The notes under the pieces were generated by a model, which was not told the origin of the DNA, made no database searches, and saw nothing but the letters and a program-made list of their open reading frames with translations. A stretch of DNA of 64,000 nt from Ceratotherium simum simum. Its lineage: Eukaryota; Chordata; Mammalia; Perissodactyla; Rhinocerotidae. The stretch covers positions 2,257,727 to 2,321,726 of the forward strand of contig NW_004454240.1 in NCBI RefSeq assembly GCF_000283155.1. Direction: 5' to 3'. Within the stretch, counting starts at the first letter, position 1; each line of letters starts with the position of its first letter. Below are positions 1 through 11,615 of the stretch, piece by piece. Made by a program: the position numbers and the translations under genes.

Positions 1-155
1 GCAGAAGCTTTTTAGTTTGATGTAGTCCCATTTGTTTATTTTTTCTATTGTTTCTCTTGCCCGGTCAGATGTGGTGTTTGAAAAGATGTTGCTAAGACTG
101 ATGTCGAAGAGCGTACTGCCTATGTTTTCTTCTAGAACTTTCACAGTTTCAGGTC
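1..155 (-). mobile_element. L1 ORF2 fragment (continues off the left edge)
   Basis: The reverse complement reads as the C-terminal part of L1 ORF2 ([13 protein letters not shown]...). It nearly matches the inverted L1 piece at 51.9 kb, so it belongs to a related, fairly young L1 subfamily. It lies inside DGAT2L6 intron 1. Confidence 0.85.
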
Positions 156-199
156 CCGAATAATATTTTTAAATGCATGAAATAAAATAGACTTACAAA

Positions 200-597
200 G
201 GAAACTCATCATATTAAAACACAGTTATGAAAACATTACAAAAAATGTGATATAGTAACATGGGCTTCTTGATTTATGCCTTAAATAACCAGATCTAACA
301 GCAGTTCCAATAACTATTGGAATTTTGAGTTGAAATTGAACTAGTCATGAGCATAAATGAAATTTTGAGATGCCTGCAACAACTGGCATATGAAAGGCAA
401 ATCTCTGTGATGTCTATTACTGACAAAGTCACAGGTACTGCTGACACTTCTGTGGTTTGTTGCCCACATTCATCATTTCAATTTGAGGTTAGTGAAAATA
501 AGGAGGTAATTTTTTCCATGCAAATTCAAAGTTGTCCCTCCCTTTCTTGAATTCTACGTCCATAGGCCCCTGGTTAAGAATCTCTGCTCTAAGGCGT
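200..597 (+). mobile_element. Probable hAT-Charlie-type MER element, 3' end
   Basis: AT-rich non-coding sequence ending in ggttaagaatctctgctct, which resembles the right terminal inverted repeat of Charlie-related elements (CAGNGGTTCTTAA inverted). The left end is not visible, and I cannot name the subfamily. The 67-codon ORF inside it is not a gene. Confidence 0.35.
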
Positions 598-1241
598 CAT
601 GTAGTCTCCCATGGATTAGAATCAGCTGCCTCCTACCTGTCCCATCCTTCAGGATGACATCTCGCCCCATCCACTTTCCAAGCTTGCCCCTGTAATTGCT
701 GCCCACAAAGCCCTGGTTTCTGGCTGGGAAAAGCTTGGAGCTCTCAGCCCATTTGCTCAGCACTGATGACTACATGCCCTGAGTCCACTGAGCAACTGGC
801 CTTTTCTCAAAATTCTGTCTAATGAGTCACTCAGGCAGCCCTCGTATTTTCCAGAATTCTCTCAATATAGTCTTATACTGGAAAATCACCCTATGCCTAC
901 CTAGTAACACCAACTCTGCAAGCCACCACCACCTCTGCCCCTGTCCCTGAATATGACTCTTTTCAGCTAGTTCAGAGTGGGCAGTCCTGAGAAGGCTGGG
1001 GTGATCTTTAAACCAGAACAACCACAGCCTCACTCCTGGCCTTGATGCCCCTCAGTTGGGAGAGGAGAAATCCAGTGAACTCAACAGCAGCCATCTCTCT
1101 GGGTGGGGAGGCACGGTCCTTCCCAGTGGGAGGGGAATAGGAATAAGCAAATGATCTCCTTGGAGCCCTCCACATCTGGAGATTCCTGGCCTCTTTTTTG
1201 GCCTGTTCTCATGTGCTCTTCAGACCCTGGGGTTCACTCAC
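598..1241 (-). other. DGAT2L6 intron 1 sequence, no recognised element
   Basis: No exon, repeat or RNA could be recognised. Exon 2 of DGAT2L6 is expected further left, beyond the window. The ORFs here lack DGAT2-family sequence. Confidence 0.4.
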
Positions 1242-1326
1242 CTAAAAATATGTAGAGTGGGATCCACTGTAAAACAGAGAGGGTTTGGAGGGTCTCCTGA
1301 AGATCCAGTCAGAAGAGGAAGGCCAT
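1242..1326 (-). pseudogene. DGAT2L6: DGAT2L6 exon 1 with a stop at codon 6
   Basis: Read on the minus strand, this 85-bp segment starts with ATG in good context (gccATGG) and gives MAFLF-stop-LDLQETLQTL followed by SVLQWIPLYIFL. This aligns without gaps to the N terminus of human DGAT2L6 (MAFFSRLNLQEGLQTFF...), a member of the DGAT2/AWAT family of ER-membrane acyltransferases that make neutral lipids and wax esters in skin. The exon ends in an intact donor (TTAG|gtgagt, exon end at 1242). Codon 6, Arg in human, is TGA at 1309-1311; a single CGA-to-TGA transition explains it. No other in-frame ATG follows in the exon. Position agrees: in human DGAT2L6 begins about 11 kb past the 3' end of IGBP1 on the same strand, as here. 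Other exons are outside the window, so loss of the whole gene is inferred. A rarely used alternative first exon could rescue it. Confidence 0.82.
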
Positions 1327-2049
1327 GGCTATGGCGCTGTTCTGTTGTGGCAAGAGGCCAAAACAGAAGGTCAGTACCTCCAAAGCTGACCTGATTACAG
1401 GTGCTTTGTTCTAACCGCTTATCATTGAGTCCCTTTAGCAGATGGAGGTTTTAGGCTTGACCTAACCTTTCCCCCAGTCTTCTCTGTTCTCTGCCCCGCC
1501 CCAACTTCCTACACACACATCAGGTTTCAGATCACACTATCTAATCTCCTTAATATGTATTCTTTTTCCACATGATCAATTGCAATGAGGCAGAAATGGC
1601 CTTGGGGTGGTTTTAGCTGCATGTGTATGTGGGAGGCGGGGGGGGGGGCTGATGATAAATTAGTGCGGGAAAAGAGAATGGCTTGGGTCTCAAATAGGAC
1701 TTCTGAAAAGCAACCTGCTACCTTTCCCTGCTTAAGAAATGGGACCTGGCAACCACACTTGTTTCTGCCCTAGTGGCTGCTCTTTGGCTCCTCCTGTCTT
1801 CTGCTGAGACCCACCTAGTTAACTAGGGCCTTTTTTTGCATGGATATCCAGACTTCTCAGATCCCTCCTCATACCTCTGTTCCCAGGGGCTCTGTATCAG
1901 TGGCCAGATACCATATGGTAGAGTAGGAGAAGCATTGCACAGAGCAGACCTGGGTTCCAGTCCTACCTCCACCATGTTCTTCCCGTGAGACCTTTGGAAA
2001 TTGCCCCATCTCTTTAGATCTCCGTTTGAACATTCGTTGTTGGAAGGCT
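1327..2049. other. Intergenic, upstream flank of DGAT2L6
   Basis: Contains a ten-base G run near 1640 and a possible worn MIR around 1900-2010. No TATA box or CpG island is evident for DGAT2L6. No coding sequence seen. Confidence 0.4.
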
Positions 2050-2285
2050 GGGTAGTGGTTAGGGGCATGTACAGTAGAGCCAGATAGCTGGAGTTCAGCT
2101 CTCATCTCTGCCACTTACAAGTTGGTGAACCTCTGTGCCTTGGTTTCCCCATCTGCAAAATGGGGATAATAGTAGTTCCTACTTCATAGGGTTGTTCTGA
2201 GGATTAAGTGAGTGAATGAATGTAAAGTGCTTAGCACAAGGCCTGGCACACAGTAGGCACTATGTGTTTCCTGTTATTATTGTTC
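2050..2285 (+). repeat. MIR SINE
   Basis: Nearly full-length MIR: tRNA-like head, core 'tgccttggtttccccatctg' followed by aaaatggggataatag, and tail ending in the LINE2-like 'ggcacacagtaggcac'. Confidence 0.85.
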
Positions 2286-2394
2286 ATTTAGTTCAATTAA
2301 TGTCTATTGAAGTTCTGCTATGTTTCAGGCTAATAGGCTTGCTTCTGCACACCAACCTCTGCAAAATTAAAAATTGTCTCCAGGTCCCAGACCT

Positions 2395-2552
2395 CTGGAT
2401 TCATTTTTTCTGTAACTATCTATTGAGCGACTACTGTTTGCCAGGCACTGTTGTAGGTGCTGAAGATTCAGTGGAGAAGAAGATGGACGTGACTCCTGCC
2501 TTCATTTGGCTTATAGTCTAGTGGAGGAGACAGACATTAAACAGAAAAAAAA
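2395..2552 (-). repeat. L2 LINE 3' end
   Basis: Antisense L2 3' end: 'gccaggcactgttgtaggtg' then ...agtctagtggaggagacagac. It is cut by the ERE insertion that follows. Confidence 0.8.
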
Positions 2553-2817
2553 GGGGCCAGCCCTGCGGCGTAGCGGTTAAGTTCACACGCTCTGCTTCGG
2601 CGGCCTGGGCTTCACCAGTTCGGATCCTCGGTGCGGACATACGTACCACTCATCAAGCCACGCTGAGGCAGCGTCCTGCATAGAGCAACTAGAAGGATGT
2701 ACAACTATGACATACAAGTATCTACTGGGGCTTTGGGAAGAAAAAAGGAAAAAAGGGGGAAGATTAGCAACAGATGTTAGCTCAGGACCAATCTGCCTCA
2801 AAAAAAAAAGAAAAAAA
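2553..2817 (+). mobile_element. ERE SINE (type with 'gcaactagaaggatgt')
   Basis: Begins ggggccagccctgcggcgta and ends in an A-rich tail. Flanked by the duplication acagaaaaaaaa (2541-2552 and 2818-2829). The head derives from a tRNA, and the body contains 'gcaactagaaggatgtacaa'. Inserted into the adjacent L2. Confidence 0.93.
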
Positions 2818-3469
2818 ACAGAAAAAAAAATCACAAAAATGTCTACACTCTTGAATTTGTGATAAGTGTCCTAAAGGAAAAGGCCAGTATTCTCAGCATA
2901 AGGCCTTGAATATAGAAGGTGCTCAAAAAAATCTTCTGGATGTGATCAAAAGAGTTGCTAGGAAAATCAAATACAAAAATGGTATCAAGTGTCCTATAAG
3001 TGCAAGGAAATATTGATTCCTTAGCCCTTTCCAGGGAGATTAGCAGAACTCTGCCTTCCTCTCCACCCCTCCCCAGAGTGGGCCCACCCCCACTCTGGCC
3101 TGGGCATCCCTGATTAGACTGACTAATAAGAGTCTCCAGAGTGGAGCTTAGGGAACTTGTTGGGTATGTTACGGGGTGTGCTTTCATTCCCCAACACACC
3201 CTAGATGGCCACCTGACATGTCACCCCTTTCTCCGCTTCCTCTCTTTTCTTCCCCCTGGCTAGCTGGGGTTCTCTAGCTGCTTCTTGGGGTTGCCTGGCC
3301 ACATAGAGGGTGAGATGCACTGGAGCACTCTGCTCAGAATTTGCAGGGAAAGAGGGGGAGAGGTAAGAGCAGGCCTGGATTTTCTAGGGGAAAGCACAGG
3401 TGTGAAGAGGGCTGGAGTGTTCAGGATAGACAAGATCCACAATGTCAAAAGCTCCAAGTCCCCTTACAG

Positions 3470-3640
3470 ATCAGGTCTCTACCCTCCTTCACTTTCAGGT
3501 GAAAGGACTGAAGGTCACACAGGAAACCAGAGACAGGACAAGGACAGACCGATTTCCATTTCTGTCTCCCTAATGTCTGGCTCTGGGCCTGGTACAGAGC
3601 AGGCACTCAAGTAAATGCTGTGGAACAAGTGAAGGAGTTC
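3470..3640 (+). repeat. L2 LINE 3' end fragment
   Basis: Sense L2-like ending: 'ggcctggtacagagcaggca' followed by ctcaagtaaatgctg. The 2830-3469 stretch before it shows no recognised feature. Confidence 0.55.
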
Positions 3641-3959
3641 TGCTCTCCTGGTTCCTCAAGCAGAATGGCCTGGCAGGGTGGGGCCAAGACCTTGATTGGC
3701 CATCCCTTTTTCCCCAAAACAGAGAGCATGCTGTCCAAGCTGGAGCTCTCTTGAGCCAAATGGACAAGGGTAACATAAATACCAGGGAATGTAGAAAAAT
3801 CAGGAAGAAGAGAAGTAGGCCAACAGACACAGCCTGTATAGCCAGCACTCATGATTTCCCAATTACAATTCAACCAAGCAACAAGCAAAAGCTCAGAGTA
3901 AGCAGTACCAAAGGGAAGGTGGCCAAGAAGCACAAAAGATCTGCCAATTTCATTCACAA

Positions 3960-4190
3960 ACATTTAAGGCTGACGTGATTCTAACCCTCAAGAAACTCAC
4001 AGTCCAGCAAGTGAGGCAGACGTAATCACAGACATCTGTATGGGGTGCTGTGTGGTGCACAGAAGAGAGAAGCACCCACTAGCCTGAGGATATCAGGGAA
4101 GGCTTTCTGGAAGAGGGGATGCTGCAGTGAGGAGAAATTGACTAGGTACAAAAGGCACGAAAGGCAGTCCAGGAAAGACTGCAATTAGTT
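3960..4190 (-). repeat. L2 LINE fragment
   Basis: Antisense L2 body: 'aaactcacagtccagcaagt' and, later, 'cagggaaggctttctggaag', both matching the L2 3' region. A separate short antisense L2 end lies at 4590-4660 (tttttattgaggtcctgcta). Confidence 0.7.
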
Positions 4191-4744
4191 CACCAAGCCA
4201 GAAGGAATGGGGGTCTGAGGTAAGCTGGAAAGCTAAGAAACTTCTAAGGAGCAACAGAAAAACAAAGGAAGGAGAAGAATAGAAGGAAAAGAAGATCCAG
4301 GGGACCAGGGAGCTCAGAGGAGTGGTGGAAGTGAGGGCAGCTCTGAGAAAGAAGCAGCCCTAGGATTCTTCTTCCTGGATTCAAAGGTTCACCCTCAGCT
4401 TTCAGAGTGACTCATTTCCAGAAAGCTTTGGGTAGCTGAGGTTTTGCCATAATGTGCTTTTCTCTGATGTTCCTCCTTCTGTCATACCCTTATTTGGTTA
4501 GATATTACAATTTCAGCTCAATTAAAAGCATTTGTGGAGAACCTATTTAATGTCAGGCACTAGGATAGGTCCTATCGAAGGTACATACGTAGTCCCTTCA
4601 TTCACCACATTTTTATTGAGGTCCTGCTATAAGCCTGGTATTGTTCTAGGTTGACAGTTGTGTGTGTGTGGTGGGTCCGGGGGCAGGCCGAAAGTGAAAA
4701 GTGTGCATACATCATCAGTACAAGGACTGGGGCCCTCAGAGAAT

Positions 4745-4925
4745 TACAAAGACAGGGGGGAAGGCTTTAGCTCTGTGACCTTGGACAAGACACTTCCTCT
4801 CTCTGAGTCTTAGTGTCCTCATCTGGAAAAAGGGACTAATCATACTTATTTTCTATGAGGATCAGTGATAATGTTTGAAAATCTCCTTGGGCAGTGTCTG
4901 ACACCCAGGGGCTGCTTGATAGCAG
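4745..4925 (+). repeat. MIR SINE fragment
   Basis: MIR core: 'gtgaccttggacaagacact' then 'cctcatctggaaaaagggac'. Confidence 0.75.
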
Positions 4926-5564
4926 CTGTGGGGAGGTGGCATTTGCAATGAGCTCCAACAGGCAGAGAAGTAGGGAACATGATCTCTCCTGCAGTGGCCC
5001 AGCAGACACAAAACTCTGGAGGTTTACTTTGGCACAGGGACTAGTTTAGTTTGACTGGAGCCTCAGGTTTGTGGAGGGGAGTAGAAGGAGAGAAGTCTGG
5101 AAATTGGTAAGTGGGGATGTTTTTCTTACAAATCTCTTTATGTCTGGAGGTCAGCGGGTCTAGAATCTAGTGAAAGTAGACCCAAGAGTGGCAGTTCGAG
5201 GAGGGGCCTGTGGAGGTGGAGGGTAGGGCAGAACAGGGTATTTCAAATCCCCTGGAAGTCACTGGATCACTTCTCAGGGCAGGCAGGCAGGCCCTGGGGA
5301 ACAGTGGCATCTAGTGCCTTGATTCAGGCTAGAGTGACCACCCATCTCTGTTTGCCAGGGACTGAGGAGTTGCCTGGGATGCGGGGCTTGAAATGCGAAA
5401 ACCAGGATGGTCTTGGGCAAATCGGGTCCCCTAGTTCAGGCCCTTGTCACTGTCTCCTGGACCTCAGCAGGCTGCCCCTGCTGGTCTCCCTTCCTTTGGT
5501 CTCCGTGCTGCTGCTGGAGAGGATTGCTGTCAAACACAGCTCATAGCGTCTGCGCTGTTTCAAA

Positions 5565-5970
5565 CCCTCCAAAATCTCCCATTGCCTCTGGGATCAAGTT
5601 CGAATCCCAGAGCCTGGCATCCAGAGCCTTCTCTACACTGCTTTCTTCCCTCCTTGAAAGTCTCATTTCCTGTCACTTTCACACCACACCAGATACAGCC
5701 TCCTTCCCCAACCAGGAAGTGCCCTTTCCTATTCTGGGCCTTTGCCCATGGTGGTCTCTTACCAGCCTGGCTAATTCCTACCTATGCTTCAAGGTTCAGT
5801 GAAAATGTCATTCCCTGACACTCTCGACTCTGCTTTCTCCTCTGGACTCCCAAGGTACATTATACACACTTTTGGGAGAGCACCTATCAGGGAGTTAGTT
5901 TGGGAGTGTGGACCCCACCTCTGTACCAAGCTTCTAGTGCAATGCTTGGTGCACAGTAAGCTTTTGGTGT
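5565..5970 (+). repeat. L2 LINE 3' region
   Basis: Sense L2: 'tctgggcctttgcccatggt', then 'ttcaaggttcagtgaaaatg', ending 'gcttggtgcacagtaagctt'. The overlapping 131- and 124-codon ORFs (5407-5818) are shadows of this repeat. Confidence 0.75.
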
Positions 5971-5999
5971 ATATATATATATGTATATATATATATATT
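5971..5999. repeat. (TA)n microsatellite
   Basis: Pure TA/TATG run joining the end of L2 to an old L1 fragment. Confidence 0.9.
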
Positions 6000-6480
6000 G
6001 AACAGGCAACATATTCACATGATTCAAAGTTTAAAAGGGATTAGAGGAAATTCAGTGAAAAGTCTCCTTCCCTCTCCTGGCCTCCAACAAACCAACACCC
6101 CTCCCCCTCCAGGGATATTTTATGTGCACACAAGCAACTAAGGTAATTTACTCTGTTAAATGAATACAGGAACAAACAGTAAAAACCTCGAAACAATCCA
6201 AATGTTCAAAATCTTGGACTGGCTAAGTAAGCTATTATATAGCAACATTATAGACTAATCTGCAGTCGTTAAAAGTCATTACAATTATTGTAAGGCAGAC
6301 TCTGTAGTATATAATATGTTAAGCTTTAAAAGCAGAGTATAAAGCAGACCTCTCCACTGAATGCACTTGGTAAAATTGTGGTCTCTTCAGTGATAGAGTG
6401 GAAGGAGGTCTGAGAGAGAAATGATTGTTACTTTAAGGTGAAGGGATTCTGGATTTTCTTTTATGTAAAGCTGTGTGAAT
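6000..6480. repeat. Old L1 3'-UTR fragments
   Basis: 6000-6140 is antisense L1M 3'UTR ('acatattcacatgattcaaa', then gtgaaaagtctccttccctc). 6165-6480 is a sense L1M 3' end ('tttaaggtgaagggattctg', then gattttcttttatg). No coding capacity remains. Confidence 0.6.
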
Positions 6481-7479
6481 ATGAAAAGAAAGAGGCTGGG
6501 TGATTGTGAATCTGCCTGATAAAGAAGTATGATTCACGATGGGACTCATTCACTCAGTAACTCCTTCTGCAAACATTGAATGCTTGCTTTGTCAGGAGGA
6601 AAAAGCCAGAAACAATGCTGGGCTTCTCAGGATGAGCTCTAAGTAGACGATGGGGACCTAAAAGGCTCTGATGGAGCAGGAGGGGTGGGGACTGTGATGA
6701 GTTCATTTCAAGCCTGTTGAAGTGAAGTTTCGTTTGTTTGTCAAGAGGAGCTGTGCGGTAGAGGGGAGGCTATAGGTTGGGAGCTCAGCAGGAAGGTCAG
6801 GGCTAGCGCTGGCCATCAGGACGTGGTCAGGGAAGCCGGAGGTGGGCTGGAGCGCACCCAGGGAGAAGGTGGACAAGGAAAGGAGAAGAGAGATTACATA
6901 GAGCTGGTGAGAAGACTTGCTTCAAATCTCTCAATGCCTCTGAGCCAAGGCCAAGGGCAGCATGGTAGCAGAGGCGGTATCTGTCGCTGAATGTTGAAGG
7001 GCTTCAGAGTTCAGGCAGAAACCCTTCCTCCCAGCCTCTGGCCTCCAAGCCTCACGCACCCATGGCCTGGGTCTGGTCTTAGTTGTTCAGAAAGGCCTGA
7101 TAGACCAAGGGGGTCTTTGACTGGCTTAGAAAATATGTAGGAACCTGAGTGAGAGGCTGGAGTAGAGGCTTTAAAAGATTTACTTGAATGAAGGCCAGCT
7201 AGAGCTGACAGGGGAGAACAGGTGGGCCTGACATTGGGAGCAGGAATGTTCCCTGGCAGTTTGAGGGATGTAGGCCCCAGGAAGTGGAAGTTTCCGAGGG
7301 GGGTTTATCCCCTAGTGAGCAGGTCTCAGACGTTCCCCTGAAGGGCCCAGCAGGCGAAGCTGATGGAATTATTGCTCACAATTTGGACAGAAAAATGGGA
7401 GTGGTTATCCCCAGAGCAGCATGCCACCAGGGTATATTGCCCACTTCATATGTTTTATGTGCTCTGCACTTCCTAGAGA

Positions 7480-7725
7480 GGCAGTGCAGTGGACTGGAAG
7501 CGTGTGGAGTCTGTGGAGTCTGGCCAACCTGGAATCCAGGCCCAGCTCGACCACTTAGGGCTGAGTGATCTTTGGGAAATCACTTCTCTGAGACTCAGTT
7601 TCCTTGTTTAAAAATTGAGGCTATAGTAATATCTACTTTGGGCTGTGTTGTGAGGATTAGAAATAATGTAAAGCTCTTAGTATATAGTAGGTGCTCAATA
7701 CATAGCAGCTATTATTTTTATTTGT
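7480..7725 (+). repeat. MIR SINE
   Basis: Complete MIR shape, from a tRNA-like head through 'ctgagactcagtttccttgt' to the tail 'tagtaggtgctcaatacata'. The stretch 6500-7479 shows no recognised gene or repeat beyond a small L2-like piece near 6550. Confidence 0.85.
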
Positions 7726-8159
7726 GCAACCACACAGGAATAGGCTGGCATAAGTCATTGCTGAGTTGTATTCTCTTTGAGGGATTTATTGCCAGTTGGG
7801 ACAGGAAACTGAAATCTAAGACTTTGTTCACTATTGTTTCACAAACATTTGTCAAAAGTGGCCTGGCAGGTCACCCGGGTCACTTGTAAACATGTAAAAC
7901 CAGTTCTCAGTTTCCGCTGCACATAACAATTCTCTCCTTTGCTGGTCATTTCAGTGCACAAACAAAAAGCATTTCCCAAACCTTTTCATTGATGGTGATA
8001 TTTAGAAGATAGATTGAGAAAGCATTAGAGGGGCAGGGGTTAAAATTAAGTTGTGAAACACTGAATAAAAGCAAATGCGTGCCTTCCTCTGTCCCCTTAG
8101 CTTACCAACAGCCTACTACTCTTACTCCTCACTCTTGTGCCATGTTTTATATCTGTTCA

Positions 8160-8290
8160 AAGTGTTTCCACATATTTGATTTCATTTGCTCCTCACTCTG
8201 GCCTGTGAAGTTAGTAGGGCAGATGTTGTCTGCATCTGGGAGGTGCTAAGATAGTGACAGAGCTGGGATTAGAACCCACGTCTCTTTGTT
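8160..8290 (-). repeat. MIR SINE
   Basis: Antisense MIR: 'gtgacagagctgggattaga' then acccacgtctc. A second antisense MIR piece lies at 8585-8680 (cacccagctagggagtggca). Confidence 0.7.
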
Positions 8291-8884
8291 ACGGAACATG
8301 AGTAAACTGTGCCAGGTTAAGCTGTACGCTGGATGAATGGGTTAAAAGTAATCTGTGAGGAAATGATGTGCAGGTGTTGGAGAGCTGTTTTGCAAGGAGA
8401 CAATGGCAAGAATACCATCTCGCTGTAGGGCGTCCAACAGAGATGAGTGGCAATGTGTCTGTTGTGCTGATGAGCAAACTGGAGGCCCAGGGTCAGCAGA
8501 GCAGGACTTTGGAGTTTGGATAACACAAGAGAGATGGATTTAGTTTCAAAAGTTTCCCCCTTTTCAAGTTGTTTTAAATGACAGAAGTGACCCTGGTGAC
8601 CTGGCTTGGGGTCACCCAGCTAGGGAGTGGCAGAGCTCCTTGAATTGAGAATCTAACTCAGGACTCTTAACTCCAACTTCTTGGACTTGAAATCAGTTCA
8701 TTCAGTCCCCTGCCCCAACTTTCTCACAGGGGCATTGAGAGGGACAAGAGTGGGAATGTCAAATTATTGCATAATGGCATTAAAAGAAATAGTGCTCAGC
8801 ATTCACCTTTTCCAAATCTAATTGGCCTCCATGTAAGAGCTATTGAGGGCAAATATTGGCACTACAATGATATGTTTGCACGTT

Positions 8885-9035
8885 CTACTCATTAGCTGTG
8901 TGACTGAAGTTAAGTCATTCACTTCATTTCCCCAAGCCAGTTTCCTTCTCTGTAGAATGAAGACATCAGCTCCTGCCTGACAGGTTGTGAGAATGAAATA
9001 AGCAGCATTATGTGAAAGCATTTTGTAAAATATGA
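8885..9035 (+). repeat. MIR SINE fragment
   Basis: 'tagctgtgtgactgaagtta' and 'tttccttctctgtagaatga' match the MIR core. The following microsatellite probably grew from its AT-rich tail. Confidence 0.65.
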
Positions 9036-9039
9036 AGCT

Positions 9040-9335
9040 GTATATATGTGTATATATACATCTATGTATATGTATGTATATGTCTGTGTATATATATGTC
9101 TGTGTATATACATGTGTATGTATAGATATGTATATGTCTATGTGTATATATGTGTCTATGTACATGTGTGTATATGTCTATGTGTATATATGTCTATGTT
9201 TATGTGTATATACATGTCCATGTATCTATGTATATGTATATGTGTGATACATATATGTCTATGTATATATATGTATATGTGTGTATATATATGTATATAT
9301 GTATATGTGTATATATGTATGTATATGTATCTGTT
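9040..9335. repeat. TATATG/TGTATA-rich microsatellite
   Basis: About 300 bp of interrupted alternating purine-pyrimidine sequence (tatatgtgtatatata, tgtatatgtc units). It produces spurious Tyr/Met/Cys/Val/Ile-rich ORFs on both strands (for example 9046-9387), which are not genes. Confidence 0.93.
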
Positions 9336-9744
9336 GAAAGCTTTGAGTCCTCACTTACTGGAGTCCATCAAACCCAGCTCACTCTAGGACCCTGAAAGGC
9401 CTGGCCCTGGTGGGAGTAGAGAAGGTGGTTCTTTTTTGGTTTCTCTGGCTGTCAGGCAGACGGAACTGGTGAGGAAAATGGAGCAAGATGGGTTTGCTCA
9501 CCACCTGTCTTCTCATCCCCCAGCTGAGGAGGAAATGGCAGGGGACCTGGCATAACCTTTTCTTTGGTGAGTCAACTAAGAGGGAATTTCTAGAGCTCCA
9601 ATGAGGTATAAGTGGTGGTTTGGGTTTGGATTCTTGAAGCTGCTCCCTTTTTTTCTGCAGCTTTAAGACACATAACTAAAAGCACAAGCAATTGGGAAAT
9701 TTTCCATTTCCAAGCAAATGGAAAATGATAGAAGCACAGCTTCT

Positions 9745-9905
9745 TACTAGTGTGAACTTGAGGAAATCACTCAGCTTCTCTGGGCCTGTTTTCTCATCTG
9801 TAAAATGGGGACGATGCTGCCTCTATTGCAGGGTCATTGCGACTATTAATAGAATGCAAAAGTGCTGGGTCCAGTGCCTGGCACAGAACAGAGGCCCATT
9901 ACCCA
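9745..9905 (+). repeat. MIR SINE
   Basis: 'gtgaacttgaggaaatcact' to 'tcatctgtaaaatggggacg' and 'gtgcctggcacagaac'. Confidence 0.75.
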
Positions 9906-10004
9906 TCCATTCCCTTTCCCTTCCTGGTGGACAGACTGCGGTCATCGAGCTCAGACGAATAGAAAGCACTTATTCTTCAGTTGCTTGAGTCTATTATAAT
10001 GGCT

Positions 10005-10170
10005 GCCACTATTCATTTAATTCTCAGAACCACCCCACGAGACAGCTCAATCTACAGACATGGAGGAAACAGAGGAGCAATTCGAGTTTTATTGCCCAAG
10101 GTCACAGAGCTTGCAATTTTTAAAGCCAGAATTCAAACCCACCTTGTCTAGTTTACCTCTTAGATATCAG
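10005..10170 (-). repeat. MIR SINE
   Basis: Antisense MIR: 'cccaaggtcacagagcttgc' and 'gccagaattcaaacccacct'. The following 10171-11056 shows no recognised feature. Confidence 0.7.
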
Positions 10171-11056
10171 AATGTGTGAGGAGGCTTAATCAGGCTGGAT
10201 CTTCTGGAAGGCCCATCTTGAAGTAGACTCGGGCTAAGAAGGTAACCCCAACCTGGCCCATTTTGATAATGAACTCAGGGTGGAGTTTTAAAGGCAGGAA
10301 ATAGGCCATTGCTAGAGGCAGCCTGGCAATAATTGGAAGAGAGCTAAAAACGAATGTTGGCTTCCCAAATCCTTGGGGAATTTAATCTGTGCTCTACCAG
10401 CTTCAGGAGCTATGTTGTGAGGGTGGGATGAGTCCTTTATTAAGCAGTGTACAAATATATTATTGGTAGTCTTCTGTCATCTCCCACTAAACACAACCTC
10501 CTACTCATCGCCTGACAGCCCTCCACTTACCATCCTACAAACAAGAGGGAACTGAGTCTCCTTTTCAAACCCCTCTCCTAAACTAGACTTCAGAAGCTAG
10601 AATAGACAGGCTGAGTCATCTTCCTGTTAAAAGAAAACCTAAGTGCACCAAAGCCACATAGAACAAAAGTATGTTTTCTATACAGATCGTTTGTTTCAAT
10701 ACATGGCTGCTTTTTTAAGGTATCAACCCAAGAGCTGAGGGCATGTCTTCTCTCTACTGCAGAAAGTAGGTAACTTTCAGTGTCATCTGTGCTATCCCCC
10801 TCCTCCACACCCAGTTATCAGCATGACTGCAGGCAACTTACTAACCAGCAAAATGACCCCATGGCACATTTACCACTTCAGATTGTGCCAGGTATCACAC
10901 AGCATAGGCAAGGAGGGCCAAAACGGTCTTACGGTGGCTCATTTAAGAGCTAGGATACAGCCTGAGCTGCTCTTCACCCTAAGAGCTATGGCAAATAATT
11001 CTACAAGAGTAGAGGCCCTGACCTCGGATGCATACACAGGATGGATCTCATAGCTC

Positions 11057-11615
11057 TGTGGGGGATCAGAATTTGCACCCCAAGATGTGTCTCTTTGGCT
11101 TGTTTTTAAGAACAAAAGACCTGGAAGAGACTCTGGAAGAAACTCTGACCTTCCCCCTAACTGACTAAAAGAATTTAAGACAGAAAGCCTGTTCCAGGAA
11201 GGAGCTAATACTATAAGATAACTGTAGTATAATTTAACTAGGTGTGGTAGACAGGAAGGCACTAGCAAGCCCATTTTTATCCAAGTTCTCTCTCTCAGGT
11301 CACATTGTCTATAGAGGGCCCAGCAAACATTTGTTCACCAAACATTTGCTTTTCCATCTCCATGTGAATTGCCTTCCTCCCCTTTGAAGTCCCAAACCAC
11401 TACTCCCAACACCCTCCTTGGTCTTTAGCTTGAAGATGGTATTGAAGGTGGTGGCTTCAGCCATTTGGGGGAGTTACTCAGTTTTCCTGGGTTTCTCCCA
11501 TGTATACATGTCATTAAACTGTTTTATTTTCTCCTGTTATTCTGTCTCATGTCAACTTAATTCTTAGGCCAGCCAGAAGGACCAAGAGGCTAGACATAGT
11601 TCTTCCTCCCCTACA
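11057..11615 (+). mobile_element. Solo LTR, family A copy 1
   Basis: Non-coding LTR of an endogenous retrovirus, starting tgtgggggatcag and ending cctcccctaca (TG...CA). It aligns throughout with the elements at 38289-38946 and 41469-42318, sharing 'ctgttccaggaaggagctaa', 'ctcctgttattctgtctcat' and ttaattcttaggccagcca. No internal retroviral genes are present, so it is a solo LTR. No clear target duplication remains. Lies between DGAT2L6 and IGBP1. Confidence 0.8.

Noticed and set aside
1324..1369. Plus-strand mini-exon candidate starting ATGGCTATGGCGCTGTTC, Cys-Cys N terminus, followed by a gtcagt donor
   Set aside because: It is the opposite strand of the DGAT2L6 exon 1 start region, which aligns far better to a known protein; no family match and no partner exon.
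9046..9387. Tyr/Met/Cys/Val-rich ORFs of about 110 codons
   Set aside because: Products of the TATG microsatellite on both strands.
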